64,000 nt of DNA from Liolophura sinensis. Lineage: Eukaryota; Mollusca; Polyplacophora; Chitonida; Chitonidae. Below are positions 24,394 to 37,180 of this stretch, piece after piece. A model generated the notes under the pieces. That model was given only the letters and a program-made list of their open reading frames with translations, did not search any database and was not told the origin of the DNA. The stretch is from positions 28,606,628 to 28,670,627 of the forward strand of contig NC_088305.1 in the NCBI RefSeq assembly GCF_032854445.1. The letters run 5' to 3'. A program made the translations under genes and the position numbers. How positions within the stretch are numbered: position 1 is the first letter of the stretch; every line of letters begins with the position of its first letter.

Positions 24394-27300
24394 ATGGCTG
24401 GCAAAACGAAAGTCGTCAAAACGTTTCACATAAATGAATTGCACATATGCCTGTCCGTCCTCAGCGTAAGTGTGGCGTTTCTCTTCCTACAATGGCTGTC
24501 ACTCGAGGCAGAGGTGCGTTCGTTCAGGTCCGAAATGGACCAACTATCAGGGCAGAGAAGTCCAAAGATGTACCACCGGCAGGGTAAGCAGCAGGATCCG
24601 GGTGTAGCATCCGGACAGAGAATCAGAGACGGTGGGTGGGGAGAGGAGCCCCGGTTTGTCGGTCACGATTGGGCTCGTCCCGGGGGTGGGGCACATCCCG
24701 ATCAACCTTTTAGGGGAATGGGGCCAGCTCCCCAAGGAGTACCGTTCAATAGGGCAGGACATCCTCTTCAGCCGGGCATGCCACTGGGAGGACACGGCCC
24801 TGACACGGTTTCAGGATATAATCAACATGCACCAGGTATGACGCTATTTATTTATTTACTTATTTGGCATTTTAACATGTGGGAAAGGTTGTCAGTATAT
24901 TGGCAAAGGTCGGTGGTTTATTGCCGGATACTCCGTTTTCCTTCACCCATAAAACTGATCGCCATTGTATAAGTGAAAAATTCTTGAGTATGGCGTTAAG
25001 CTAAGGTCAAATAAATAAGTACATAAATAAATAAATAAGTAAGTAAATAAATAAAAAATAAATAATAAATATTGGGAATGTCACACAAGATTGTTGAGTG
25101 TTTTACTTACTCCACGACAGCCTTGTTTATAGGTGGAACAAATCTATATCTGGTGTACAGTAATCCCATCCAAGAGCTCATCTGTATAAATTTATCGGCT
25201 TTGAAGAGCTACTTCAGTGTCAAGATCTATATGTATTAAAAGCAAGGCAAAATGATAAGGATCGCGATAGCCTGAATTACTTTCATAAGTTGTAAAAAAA
25301 ATTTGCATTGTATTAAAACCGCTGTTCAAGAAAACTTGGCGTTACCCATAGCCGACGTATAGATATATATGACGTCGTACTGTAAAACGCGCAAGACGTC
25401 ATTCCAGTATAAATGCCTTATTCGACGTCTCATCTGTCTTATCCGTCGACACATAAGAAATATTATTACATCACATCAGGAAATTTTTGCACAGGTGGTA
25501 AAGTTCTTTAAAAAATGCGGAAGTTCAGTGGTTTTCCTCTGGCAATTGTCCTGCCTCCATCCATGACAGTGACAGCCATTGCAGAAATGAACTAATTATT
25601 GAATATGGCCTTAAACCCCAAAGAAATCAATATAACTTTTTTTTTTTACACAGTCAACCGCGCATAACTTGGAGGATGTATGAACAAGTTAAAGTTGCCA
25701 AATAGATTGAGCCGACTTGATTACATTGACATGTCAACCTAGACACATCCAACTGCCATTCTGAATCAAATAATGTGCTATATTCTATAATCAACTTGTC
25801 CTATGTTTAATTCTCACAATGCAATACAGTTTAACGTATTCATCAGTGCATATCTTAACGACTGGCCAGATTTCAACAGATGTAATATTTTGGTAACATT
25901 TCCATCCTCCTGACAGTACAGATTTTAACTAGTGGCCAGGTTTCAAGAAATGCAATTTTCGTCCTCACTTTAGCTCTCCGCACAAAGTGATGCCTTCCAC
26001 ATTATTGAGAATACCACTTGTGATACGTGTGGTCCCATACCTGTACCAACGCCAACTGCTTTGTTGTGATTTAAGGCCTATTTGTCTTTAGGCGAATGGG
26101 GTACTCCCGTGATTACTGACCCTGGCATGATGGATGACCATGACAGACAGCTTTACGAGAAGGGCTGGGAGAAGCATTCCTTCAACTCTTTCGCCAGCGA
26201 CTTGATTTCCGTAAAACGCCAACTCTGGGATGTGGCCGGACCAGCGTAAGTGGAAAAAGAGAGAGACGTAAACAAAAAGTAAATAAAGACGTACAGAACA
26301 TCGACGACAGTGTGATAGCTGGCTAATGGTCACATGCAAGCGGTGAAATTCGGCCTCTTTCCAGTTAACCTCAGTCAGGGTTTTATTCTAACTGTTCATG
26401 TAAATGCATAAATAGCAAGTTACACGAATTGTCACTGTATGTGACAATTCCTTGTCCAGCCAATAGTTTTACGCAAGAAACCTGACATTTATAATGCAAG
26501 CAACGATAACTTTTATAAGATCTTTTTCAGTTAGCTTTTATTCGTTTAAAGACAGATCGAATTTACTTACTTTTACATCGCTGTTGTGAAGCTGTTGTAA
26601 AGATACAGCATGTACAATCGTGATATAATCACCAAATGAGTCAAATTAAATAATTGTCCTGATAAGGTGCCGAAAGAGGGCGTTGTCCTACCGCACTGAT
26701 CTACCGGATGTGGGCGTGGTCATCATTTTCCACAACGAGGCTTGGAGCACTCTGCTCCGCACTGTTCACAGCGTTATTGACAGAACACCATCCAATCTGC
26801 TCAAAGAGATAATCTTAGTGGATGACTTTTCCTCCGAAGGTTAGATCTCACTCATGCATATTATTAGAGTGATATTTCTGATCCAACACAACTCTTCAAC
26901 GATTACACTTGAATATTAAACCCTCCAAAAAATGTCATATCGTGTGTGCTTGTGAGGCGTGTACGTTTGAATGCGATGTATTAACGGCAGTGTATATTTG
27001 TAGTTTTTTTGGCGTTTTTCACTTGAGCAACGTTTTATACCTTTTAATTTCAGTACATTACATATGTGTATATAACTGTTTGTATATATGTTTTCCTGCT
27101 TTTTTGTATTGTTTGGATGAGGAACCCTTGTGACGATATAAGCGTGGCTTTGAGAGATCACTGTAAAAAGTTAAATGCATGACATACTGATGCATACATT
27201 TCCAGAGTTTTTGAAAGATAAACTTGACGAGTACGTTGCCTCGATAGACAAAGTCCGGATCATCCGGGCACCTCAACGTCAAGGTTTAATCCGTGCTCGT

Positions 27301-30300
27301 CTACTGGGTTTTGAAGCCGTCACTGCTAAGGTGGCCATGTTTCTGGACTCTCACTGTGAATGTACTGATGGTAAGATTTTATATTCATTTCAAATTACGA
27401 AAACAGAGGACGGAAAAGCTCCTTCATCCCACTAGTTATAATAATATATGAATATATGAATATTATGTTAAAGTTAATGTGAAAAATAGCCAAAAAATGA
27501 ACAATAAACATCAGAGGAAAGGTTTCAGCAAAACCGTATCTGAAACAAGCTTTGCTTATATTTTTGGACTGAATAAAACGTTGTCAGATCTAACATTCCC
27601 AGGTCGACATTATGGGTCATACCCAGTTCTTTCTACTTTTTTTATGGACTTTGGGGTCAGCTCTTGTAAGGTTAACTCGTGCAAGATTTGGGAAAACAAA
27701 ATCTAGGTTGTGACGTCATGGATACGAAAAGTGGTCAAAGAAGACCCACAACATACCAGTATGCGTGGTTGTTGCACCGAGATGTACCCATTTCTGTTTG
27801 TTTGTGCCACTTACCGCCATTTATTACAATAACAAAATGGCATGCATCTACTTGTCCTTTCATGTGCACTGAGGCAGTTAGTGTAACGAACCGTTGGAAA
27901 AATGCACACATATGCCCTGGAAGTAAACTAATTACGTAGGGTGCACCCACACCATGGTGGTAAAACAAAAGTCATAGTTCCTATGAATGTGTTTATTTAT
28001 TTGATTTGCGTGTTACGCTGTTCTCAAGAATATTTCTCTTATACGACGGCGGCCAGCATTATGGTGGGAGGAAACCGGCCTGATTTCGGGTCGAATCCAC
28101 GATCATCTGCAGGTTGCTGTCAGATCGGAGAAGAAGCCAGCATGAGCTGCTTAAACTCATTGGGTAGTTTCTATGAATGATAGGTGCAAATACGTTTGTC
28201 AAGCAATACGTCATTTATCGGCTAATTCAGGTTGGCTTGAACCCTTACTGGACCGCATCGCCCGCGACGAGAAGACCGTCGCCGTCCCCGTCGCCGACCG
28301 GATCAAATCGGACACCATGGAATTCGTGCCAGGAAATGGAAGTGAGATGTTCTGTGGGTTTGAGTGGGACATGACATTTAATTGGTTTAAATTACCGGAG
28401 CGCGAGCGTCAGCGGCGGAAGGATATTTTAGACCCGATTCGGTAAGCTGACCTGAACCTGGGCATCAAGACATACATCCGTATTCGAGCCGTCAACCAAA
28501 AGTGAAGATATTCGCCCACTGTTTTTGTACACAAGCTAAAAAAAGCAACAGGTCCCAAAATGATAGCTTTGGAGTCAAAGTAGTGCCCATAATCTTCTAG
28601 AAGAAATAAATGCGTTTACGCTGATTTGTTGAGATAAAAGCATGCATTGGATAAGTCGTGAAGGACACAGTAATTTGCCAAACATAACTGTCCACAATTT
28701 GCCCAGAGACGTTGAAAGAAATATAATCCATCTTGAAAGGATTGTAAGGAGAAAGGCTAGCCGGAGGACACATTCCATTTTGGCGTGAAACTGTAGATGG
28801 ACATAACAAGATCGCCTTTCCTAGCCACTTTCACAATTTCAGGAGACAGCTAACAGATGGTACACTTCATATTAAACAGTGTCTTTTGAAGGATGACAAC
28901 AGCGATAATTCCGGCTTCGGGATCGAAACATCCTGACATGAGTAGAAGTGTACGAAATGGGTCTGCACTTGATGTACATATATCTACCCTTATCTTGTAG
29001 GATGTATCATTAGCTCTATTTATATGAAAGACCACAGCTTGGAGCATGAAAATAGAGCAGCTGCGATAGTGTGGAATGAGTGTACTGACGGCTATAACCT
29101 GTGAAATCCGGCTTCTTGTCAGTTTACCTTGGTTACCTTGGTTACCTTGGTTATTCGATACCTGTTTGTGTAAATGCTTAGGTAGCAGGAACGTAAACGA
29201 TTCATAGCGCCATGACTTAAGAAGAATTATGTAATGTATGCAGTGGTGTTATTAGATACCTAGCTTTGCTGATTAGGCTGTTTTTCATGAGGTTTACCCT
29301 ATGGCTGGCTGAGGGCGATACTCCGGTTTCCTTCACCCACAAATCTTCAACCGTCGATCGTAAAAGAGAAATCGTGAATTCATGAGTATACGGCGCTAAA
29401 CACCAATCAAATAAATGACTACATCGATGATTTAGTTCAGCAATTGAGGGAAATGGGATCGAGAAAAGGGAAATCACGTTATACGTTTCCTTCTCTGAGC
29501 AGGTCACCGACTTTCCTGGGCTGTTGTTTCGCCATAAGTGTCGACTTCTTCAACACTCTGGGTAAATACGACACCGGCTTGAACATTTGGGGAGGTGAAC
29601 ATCTAGAGTTATCCTTTAAGGTAAACACCTAAAGTTATCCTTCAAGGTAAACCCCTAAAGTTATCCTTCAAGGTAAACCCCTAAAAGTATCCTTCACGGT
29701 AAACACCTAAATTTATCTTTTAAGGTAAACAGCTAAAGTTATCCTTTTAGGTAAGCAGCTAAAGTTATACTTCATTGTAAACACCTAAAATTATTCTTCA
29801 TGCTATAACACCTAAAGTTATCCTTTAAGGTAAGCAGCTAAAATTATCCTTCATAGTAAACACCCCATCCACCGTCCTATAAGTGAATCGTCTCATGTAC
29901 GGCGGTGAACACCAGTGGAATATATAAATCATGATAAACACCTGAAGTTACTATTATAGATCAGGACATCTGACTAAAAACCTATTTTACTGACCATCTT
30001 TGAGGATGAACACCTCAAGTTGTCCTCCAAGGTCGACAGTTTTACTCACAGAGCATATGGGAGTGGGAGTAAACACAGAGAATTATGCTTCAAGGTTAAG
30101 GCTTTGACTGGAAACCAATTTTTCTGACTGGAGACCAAATGTAGTGAACATTTAGGGGCAGGTGAAGACCTAGCATTGTCCTTTAGGTTCAGGATTTGTT
30201 CCTGACTAAAGACAGCTTTGACGAAACAGCTTAATGGCTGATACCCCTAATACTGGTTTGTATTATTAGCGTACATGGAGGTCATATAGGTAGTCTATCG

Positions 30301-33300
30301 GTGTAGAGTGCTTGTTTGAAGATCAATACGCCGAATTCGACAAGCGGGATGAAAATAGGAAAAATCTGTTTCATAAGCCACGTTCTGACGGTGCGATTTG
30401 TCGATTCTACAATTGCATGGAATAACGCATGATATATTTTCATTGGACTTGTGGAATGTGAAGGGTCGATTGGAAGATTACACCGTGTCAATGCGCTTTT
30501 ACAAATGACGTCGCTTCGTAAATTGCACTGGTCATATAGCTCGACTGCGGCCTAATGACAGGTGGCTGAATAGGCGCGGTGGTTTCATCCTGTAATCGGT
30601 TTCCTTCACAGTTAAATATGATTAGCGTTGTCTTTAATTGAATAATTCAACACAAATATAGATAATTGTATAAAAGTACCAATGTATTAAGCGAATATTT
30701 CAATAAATAAAAAATCAAACAAATTAAACCCATTATTCACGCATGATAATCCACATAAGTATTATATACTTGTAGACATATTTAGGCACTTTTATTGCAT
30801 TGTATGAACGTAAAACTGACTTTACCTCAGACATGGATGTGCGGTGGTACACTGGAGATCATTCCGTGCTCGCACGTCGGCCATCTTTTCCGCACGAAAT
30901 TGCCGTTCTCCTTTCAAGGCCGCGAGGTTGGCGAGACAGTTCGCGAGAACAACGCCCGTATTGTGGAGGTCTGGCTGAACAACTACAAACACTTCTTTTA
31001 CGACAGAATATTTTATGAAAAGGTAAGGGAATTTTACGTTGGTAGATATCTCTGATATCGAAAAATATCTAAGAGAAATAGTTGTAAAGTAGTTTGGATT
31101 GTATTGTTTTATGCAGAGAAGCTGATTATGGCGCCGCACACACCATTCCCACAAGATTCAATAAAGAATCATTAATATACAGATAGGAAAATTCTCTATA
31201 GGAGGCGATGTTTTAAGGTTCTTTATAGAGAAACGTAAAAAGGGCTCCTAGATTATTATTTATGAGGGGATGACCAAGGCAACGGGAACAAGAATTGTGG
31301 TTAAGATTCGCACACCTTACTCTCGATGGTCGGCAGTGGACTCACGCCTAAGCTGCTAATTCCTGCATCGTATCACGCTGTGTGAACAAAGTGTTAATGT
31401 AGTTTTCACGTATTGCAGTAGAAAAGCACAAGCAATCCAGCTTGGAGCCGAGTGGGCCCAAGTGACTTGATGGGAAATGGTCCCCCATTAGTTTAGGTGC
31501 GTATGGTATCATGCAACTATTATAGATCACTTTAAGGTAATCGATATGACTTTCCTGATTTACAGTTCAGTCGGTGACATATACACTGGAAGTGTTCAGT
31601 GTGACTAACATTCTCTAAACACCTACTGCTGTTACAGGTAGATGTAGGGGACGTAACTGAGAGAGAAAATATCCGTGAAAACTTGAAGTGTAAATCTTTT
31701 GACTGGTACCTTGAGAACGTGTACCCCGAGTTATACGTACCCTACGACAGTAAAGCTACTGGCATGGTAGGTCCAAAGTGCAACAAACATTTGTTGATAA
31801 AATTGCAAAGGATGCTAATTGAGTATTTAGATATATTTAGATATATTTAGACTTTATTAGTAACTGATGCGACATCTAACCAAAGAAAACACAGTGAATA
31901 GGCAGTGTCTCTTTATGTAAACGTTTTTAATCAGTTTGTGTATTAACTGCTGTCCGTCATTAGTACCAGACAAATCTCCAGCATGACTTAAAACTGCAGC
32001 TGTTCAAGCGAGGGCTGGATCCAAACCTAACACAGCCGACTGGGAGCGATACTAAGTTAGCTAGAGCCAGTTAATGTACCCATTTTAGTGAATTGTACTA
32101 CCTGTGTTAATTTTACACTAAAATCCCTTTACTTTGAGTAACTGGTTATTCTGCGAGAGGTCCTTTCTGATACAAGTGTGAGTGTATAATTTTCGTCATC
32201 TGTTTGCAGATAAAGATGTCGAGCGGAGGAAAAGACTTTTGTATGCAGTCCACGCAGTCTTGGTTCCTCAATGGTAACGTCTTTCAGACGTTCCAACCTT
32301 GTAACAAGGATGTGCCCCCTCAGGTATTCCATGACACCTGGGGCATTTTAATTAATTATTTCATTGCAAATTACCAAGGACGTGTTATTCTGAGTTACTT
32401 TTTGGATTGTTGTCTTTTACGCCATATTCAAGTTTTTCGTATAAACTTGTATATCAAAGTTGAATATCAGCTGAAGCATGAAACTGACATGAATAATTTC
32501 TACCTAATTTCTGGATGAAATTAGAAGTAAGGGATGTTTGGAAGTTAAGAGTGACACCACAGCGAGATATACATGTATATGGATTAGGGCTTATTTTCAA
32601 TGAATACAAATACAAATAAAGAATGATAATATTCATTGTTTATTTATTTGATTGGTGTTTTACGTCGTAGTATTCGTTTTTTAAACCGGCATATGATTAT
32701 ATTTCACCTTCTATATCTTTTACGCCTTTGCGTAAATGATTTTGCGCTTATATTGTTGTCTCTAGCACTGGACATTAACTCGTGAGAATCAGATCAGGCG
32801 TGACGAGGGCTGTCTCACGGTGGACCGGAAGGACAACAAGGTCATCATCACCGGATGTGAGGAGTTGGCCGGGAAAGGCACGTGGACATATCACCAGGTG
32901 GGTGATTAACAGAAATGGCAGTCATGGTTTTGATTTGTCGATAAACCCTGTCGGTTTTAGTCATCTTATAAACTAGCACAATATGCGATGTGGAAGTAAT
33001 TTTGATTCGGATAAAACATTCCTCGCGTCTTTCCAACGTCACTGAAAGCTGTTGACCTTTTTTCTTTACATGAATCTGTTATAATTTGGTGGTTTGTGTT
33101 GAGCGTTGTTGTGGGAATTGACCTATGGTGATTACTCACATAGAGTGTCCATTTTTGTTGACGGCTGGTATACGAATACCTGTTTTGAACGCCTAGACTC
33201 CCGACAATATCATCACAGAAAAGTTACATGGCTCTGACAAACTGCCTAGTCCCAAAATAAAAGCTACTCAGTTGCACGCCAATATACCTGTACAGTCTGA

Positions 33301-33902
33301 TTATGAAAGTCCGCTTTCGGTTTTTACTCTTCGGACTCACCATTATCGCTTCATTGATGTTTGGGAACAATCTAGGATTGAAAAACAATCTCTATTGCCC
33401 ATGCATGAACCTTAATGTCTTAGGTGCAGTGGTCAATAAAAAGACACGCTCGCTGTGAGTTCAAGTCCAGCTCATGCTGGCTAACTCTCCGGCCGTACGG
33501 GAAAGGTCTGCCAGCAACCTGCTGATGGTCGTGGATTTCCACCGGGCTGGGCCCGGTTTCCTCCCACCATTCTGCTGACCGCCATCGTATTAGTGAAATA
33601 TCCAATCAAATAAATAAATAAAAAGACACGCGAAAAACTGTTTTCTGTTGCGTACACCCCCACCACCTCCTGCCCACGTCTGACAGAATGGCAAGCCATG
33701 AGCGTGCGGTTTATTTGATAGGTATATCTGCTTTTATTATTATTTTCAGAACAACACAATTTCCCATGACGAGACAGGGAAGTGTTTGACGTTTCAATTG
33801 GGATCGGAATTTGCCCTTGTGGACAAATGTTCCGATAACAGCAATCAAGTGTGGCAATGGGAGCGACGGGTGCTGAAACTTAAACCAGAAATCAACGACT
33901 GA
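24394..33902 (+). CDS. GALNT: Polypeptide N-acetylgalactosaminyltransferase, copy B, complete, 11 exons
   Basis: Starts mucin-type O-glycosylation in the Golgi (UDP-GalNAc to Ser/Thr). Exons: 24394-24835, 26092-26245, 26667-26839, 27206-27370, 28231-28441, 29503-29620, 30831-31022, 31638-31766, 32210-32323, 32766-32897, 33750-33902 (TGA); all GT-AG, phases consistent, 660 codons, normal for the family. Layout: short cytosolic tail, signal anchor at about 16-35, Gly/Pro-rich stem to about 150, then GT-A catalytic domain with [20 protein letters not shown] and the metal-binding DSH at 304-306 ([10 protein letters not shown]), [10 protein letters not shown] near 411, and PCSHVGH near 433-439. 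A ricin-B lectin domain follows at about 526-655. Odd point: the usual AGGLF before the second half of the domain reads LGCCF in exon 6. The ATG is the first in frame and begins the anchor. Exons 7-11 duplicate copy A. Confidence 0.93.
24845..25070 (+). mobile_element. Degenerate family-1 SINE remnant with A-rich tail
   Basis: CGGATACTCCGTTTTCCTTCACCCATAA, TATAAGTGAAAAATTCTTGA and GTATGGCGTTAAGC resemble the family-1 3' half. The tail is a long imperfect (AAAT)n. In GALNT copy B intron 1, just after exon 1. Confidence 0.5.
26286..26440 (+). repeat. R-B repeat copy in GALNT copy B intron 2
   Basis: GACGACAGTGTGATAGCTGG, AATGGTCACATGC, GGTGAAATTCGGCC and CTAACTGTTCATGTAAATGC. It begins about 40 bp after exon 2. 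Confidence 0.65.
28000..28165 (-). mobile_element. Family-1 SINE with flanking repeat
   Basis: TTTATTTGATTTGCGTGTTA, TATACGACGGCGGCCAGCAT, CATCTGCAGGTTGCTGTCAG, GAAGCCAGCATGAGCTG. Flanked by GTTCCTATGAATG and GTTTCTATGAATG. It lies about 65 bp before GALNT copy B exon 5. Confidence 0.85.
29060..29230 (+). repeat. R-B repeat copy with a short TTACCTTGG tandem
   Basis: GTGAAATCCGGCTTCTTGTC and AGTTTACC, followed by three TTACCTTGG-type units, then TGTGTAAATGCTTAGGTAGC. In GALNT copy B intron 5. Confidence 0.6.
29595..29875 (+). repeat. 26-bp minisatellite made from the GALNT exon 6 splice-donor junction
   Basis: The exon ends ATCTAGAGTTATCCTTTAAG and the donor is GTAAAC. Directly after it come about nine units of the form AAACACCTAAAGTTATCCTT CAAGGT, so exon end and donor are repeated together. 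Several units keep a usable AAG|GTAA(A/G)C donor. More decayed, longer-period copies appear near 30000-30190 (for example GGGGCAGGTGAAGACCTAGC). Reading past the true donor meets a TAA after three codons. Confidence 0.88.
33433..33632 (+). mobile_element. Family-1 SINE, orthologous to the copy at 3096-3290
   Basis: Same truncated body at the same place in the last GALNT intron, ending (AAAT)n before AAAAGACACGCG. Present in both copies, so inserted before the duplication. Confidence 0.85.
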
Positions 33903-35914
33903 ACTTAGGTTTTCTTCCAATCTTCCGAGTTTTATGTCGACCTTGGAGCCGAGAGTTGTGTGACAAATAAGTTGTCTTGTCGTAGTTAGTTTTTAGAAAT
34001 TGTAGGAAAATGTAGTTTTTTGTTAATCAATCATCTAGTTTAGATTTTGAAAACAAATATACATAACATACATAAAATGTACATATAAAGAGTTATTGCA
34101 AAGTTTCTACAATACATATAGGACATCTGCTGCAATTTGAGTTTAGGAGTCTTTTTTTCTTAATCCTCCGAACACTGAGGATAAAACTAACCGAGACTTT
34201 CAAACACATATTTCTAACCGCTTTTTTTTTGTCATCGTATTTGATGTTAACTGCCGAATATGAAAGGGGGGCAACAGTCCATTTCCTTTCACACTGTTTA
34301 GACATAGTCGCCTGATGTTCTACTCATTATTACTTCCTGTGAATACCGTGAGACAAGATCAGGTCAAAGGTCTGTGTGTTCTCAGGCGTGTTATAAAGGA
34401 GATGTAATTTTGACTGGTGATAAACGAAATACTGAAGAATTTTTATACCCCTAACTCAGACGAATCGCTTCATAGGATCGTGATTTTGTCAGATTGTATG
34501 TATATATATATGATGTATAAGAAAGTATAACTTCGTGTGCGGGATATAACTATTGTCATTTCAGGAATAGAACTATTTGTCCGGCAGGTGCAATATTAGT
34601 TTTTAGTGGATACATAGACACAGGCGTGAGAATGTGTCCCGCCTTACACGATAATCCTTACCGGATTTCTCCGGTTGCCGGATTAACCAGATTGCCAGAG
34701 TCTCCCTATGTCCACTATATGGATAGTTATGACTACGTGTCTGATGTACAACTCAAGTTGTTTACCATGTGTAGTTTTAGGTTTTGTTGGATATACATAC
34801 AGAGGTGACGATGTGTTCAAAGCAAAAATCCCCCTAAAATAATAAACGTGAAATTTAGCAGTGGAAAAATAATGTTTTTATGTGTAGAAGAAGCCTTTGT
34901 GCTTGGAGTGTGTAGATAATAAGTACCACTGTTCAGACTGCGTAAGGCCATAGAAACACGGTAAAGCAGCGTACTCCACAAACTAAGACGGTCACGTTTA
35001 GTCGATTGCAGAATGTTGTCTCAAAGAAAGCATCAGCAGTGTCCATATGCATTTTGTCATTCATCTGTGAACGGACTAGAAGTTCAAGGAGCCCAGTATT
35101 TCCCGGTATTTGTCTTTCAATGAAGTATTTCCTATTTCGGCCATCGAAGATGATATATAATCCACTACGTCAAGTACCTACACAAGATATTCAATTCATA
35201 TCGCAACAAGGTTAATCAAACACCTAACTCTGTTCAAGTTAAGTACCCTGCCCTGCCCTGCTGTACGCTGTATTGTGTCAACTTTAATTTACCCTTAGCG
35301 AAATATAACCTTTGGCTTATATTAGAAGGCTGTCAGTTTTTGGTGACTGGCTTAGTGATGTGGGTTATTGGCTAGGTGTTTTATTTCTTGAGACGTTTAT
35401 ATTTGCCACAAGAGACATCGGGCTAAAATTCACAACGCCATTGTTTCTTTAATAACCTCGCGTGCGGAACTACTCCAGTTCGAATTCATCCGTAATGGCT
35501 TATGAACTCGGTGGACTTCCCTTCTTCAGAAAAGGTTAATTGAATCCCCCCCCCCCCCCCCCCCGCCACCTCTCAAGGGAGAGACGGCTAAGTTGACACC
35601 ACACGGGCCTCGTTTATAGAGTGTTGACGCGGACTATTATTGACCGGTTTGAACCTAATACATAGGCTGTCAGGCCAGCATAGGGTATGAGGGACATGTA
35701 CCTTTCGTGACTCAACCCAAGAACTAAGCTGACACGGTCTCGTGTTCGAATCCAGCTCTTGCAGAGTGTCTTTGTAGCTTTCGTGTTACTTTATAACATC
35801 GGCTTTCTGGTTTGTAGGACCATTTAAGCCAACTGAATTTCGATGATGAACACTTGTCCTTCGCCAGCAGACCCGAGGCGGCAAGGTTGTATGTCTCAGG
35901 CAGGGTAGTTTACG

Positions 35915-35958
<44 letters not shown>

Positions 35959-36439
35959 TAATCAATATGTTGGTCTTTCTACTGCTACATACCTGATCTC
36001 AATTTACAGAGAAAATGCCACAAAAACAAACGTTCTCGGCGAAGAACCTGGAAATGTTTGAGAAATGGGGTCGTATGCTTTAGTGGTAAAATTACCGCAA
36101 TTGATGAACAATGTAATTCCTGATGCATGGTATACGCGATTAAGATACTCTTCACCTTTGAACATAGGCGCCAGGGGGTATGTAATTTGCTACTATTTAA
36201 GCATTTACAGTGAACAGTTGGAATAAAACACTGAGGTAAACTGACAAGAAGCCGAATTTTATCGGTAACGTATTGGCCAGATATAACACTGTCGTCGCTG
36301 CTTTGGTTTTACACTGTTCAATAATATTGTAACGCTGCGAGGTCAATCAGTTGCTTCACAATCATAACACTTCGATAACAGCTCAGAACAGCCTGTGTCT
36401 AGTCACAATTTCAATGACGGAAATCAATGCCTATACAAT
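33903..36439. other. 3' flank of GALNT copy B, no gene seen
   Basis: Duplicate of 3574-5989 with the same poly-C (about 35549-35562), (CAAT)n (about 35915-35960) and R-B repeat (36160-36340, minus). Nothing coding is supported. Confidence 0.6.
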
Positions 36440-37135
36440 ACTACATCTACCCCGACCGCACATATCTACCCCGGCTGCACACATCAACTCGGCGGCACAC
36501 ATCTACTCTGCTGCACACATCTACTCAGCTGCACACATCTACTCGGGGGCACACGTCTACTCCAGCTGCACACATATACTCGGTTGCACACATCTACTCT
36601 GCTGCACACATATACTCGGTTGCACACATCTACTCTGCTGCACACATCTACTCGGTTGCACACATCTACTCTGCTGCACACATCTACTCAGCTGCACACA
36701 TCTACCCCGGCTGTACACATCTACTCGGCTGCACACATCTACTCGGCTGCACACCTCTACTGTGCTGCACATCTTTACCCCGGCTAAATCTACTCGGCTG
36801 CACACATCTACCCCGCTTCACACATCAATCAGGACTGCACACATCTACACCGGCTGCACATATCTATCCCGACTGCACACATCTACCCCTCTGCACACAT
36901 CTGCCTTGCTACACACATCTACTCGGTTGCAAACATCAAACCCGGTTGCACACATCTTCCCCGGTTGCACACATCTGCTCTTCTGCTCACATCTGCCCCT
37001 GCTGCACATATCTATTCGGGCTGCACACCTCTACCCCGACTGCACACATCTACTCGGCGGCACACATCTACTCGGTTGCATACATCTACCCCAGCTGCAC
37101 ACATCTACCCCGACTGCACACATCTACTCGGCTAG
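36440..37135 (+). repeat. 18/19-bp minisatellite, array B
   Basis: Same CTGCACACATCTAC(TCGG/CCCCGA) units as array A, about 38 copies, longer by roughly 140 bp and with a different unit order. Followed by three CGGACCCTC units at 37151-37180. The long open frames through it are a by-product of the repeat. Confidence 0.93.
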
Positions 37136-37180
37136 ACTTTAGGCCACTTCGGACCCTCCGGACCCTCCGGACCCTCCGGT

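Larger units (their letters stand above)
30414..37135 (+). repeat. Second copy of the segment 1-6541
   Basis: From TGCATGGAATAACGC onward the sequence follows bases 1-6541 with few substitutions and short indels, including introns, a shared SINE, the 3' flank and the minisatellite. Copy-specific differences: about 57 bp present only in A (1708-1764), and about 60-bp stretches present only in B near 35460-35520 and 36030-36090. The left edge of the duplication is outside the window. Confidence 0.95.

Noticed and set aside
29595-29875. Possible CRISPR array (regular short repeats)
   Set aside because: Repeats are contiguous without unique spacers, derive from the adjacent exon border, and the DNA is eukaryotic.
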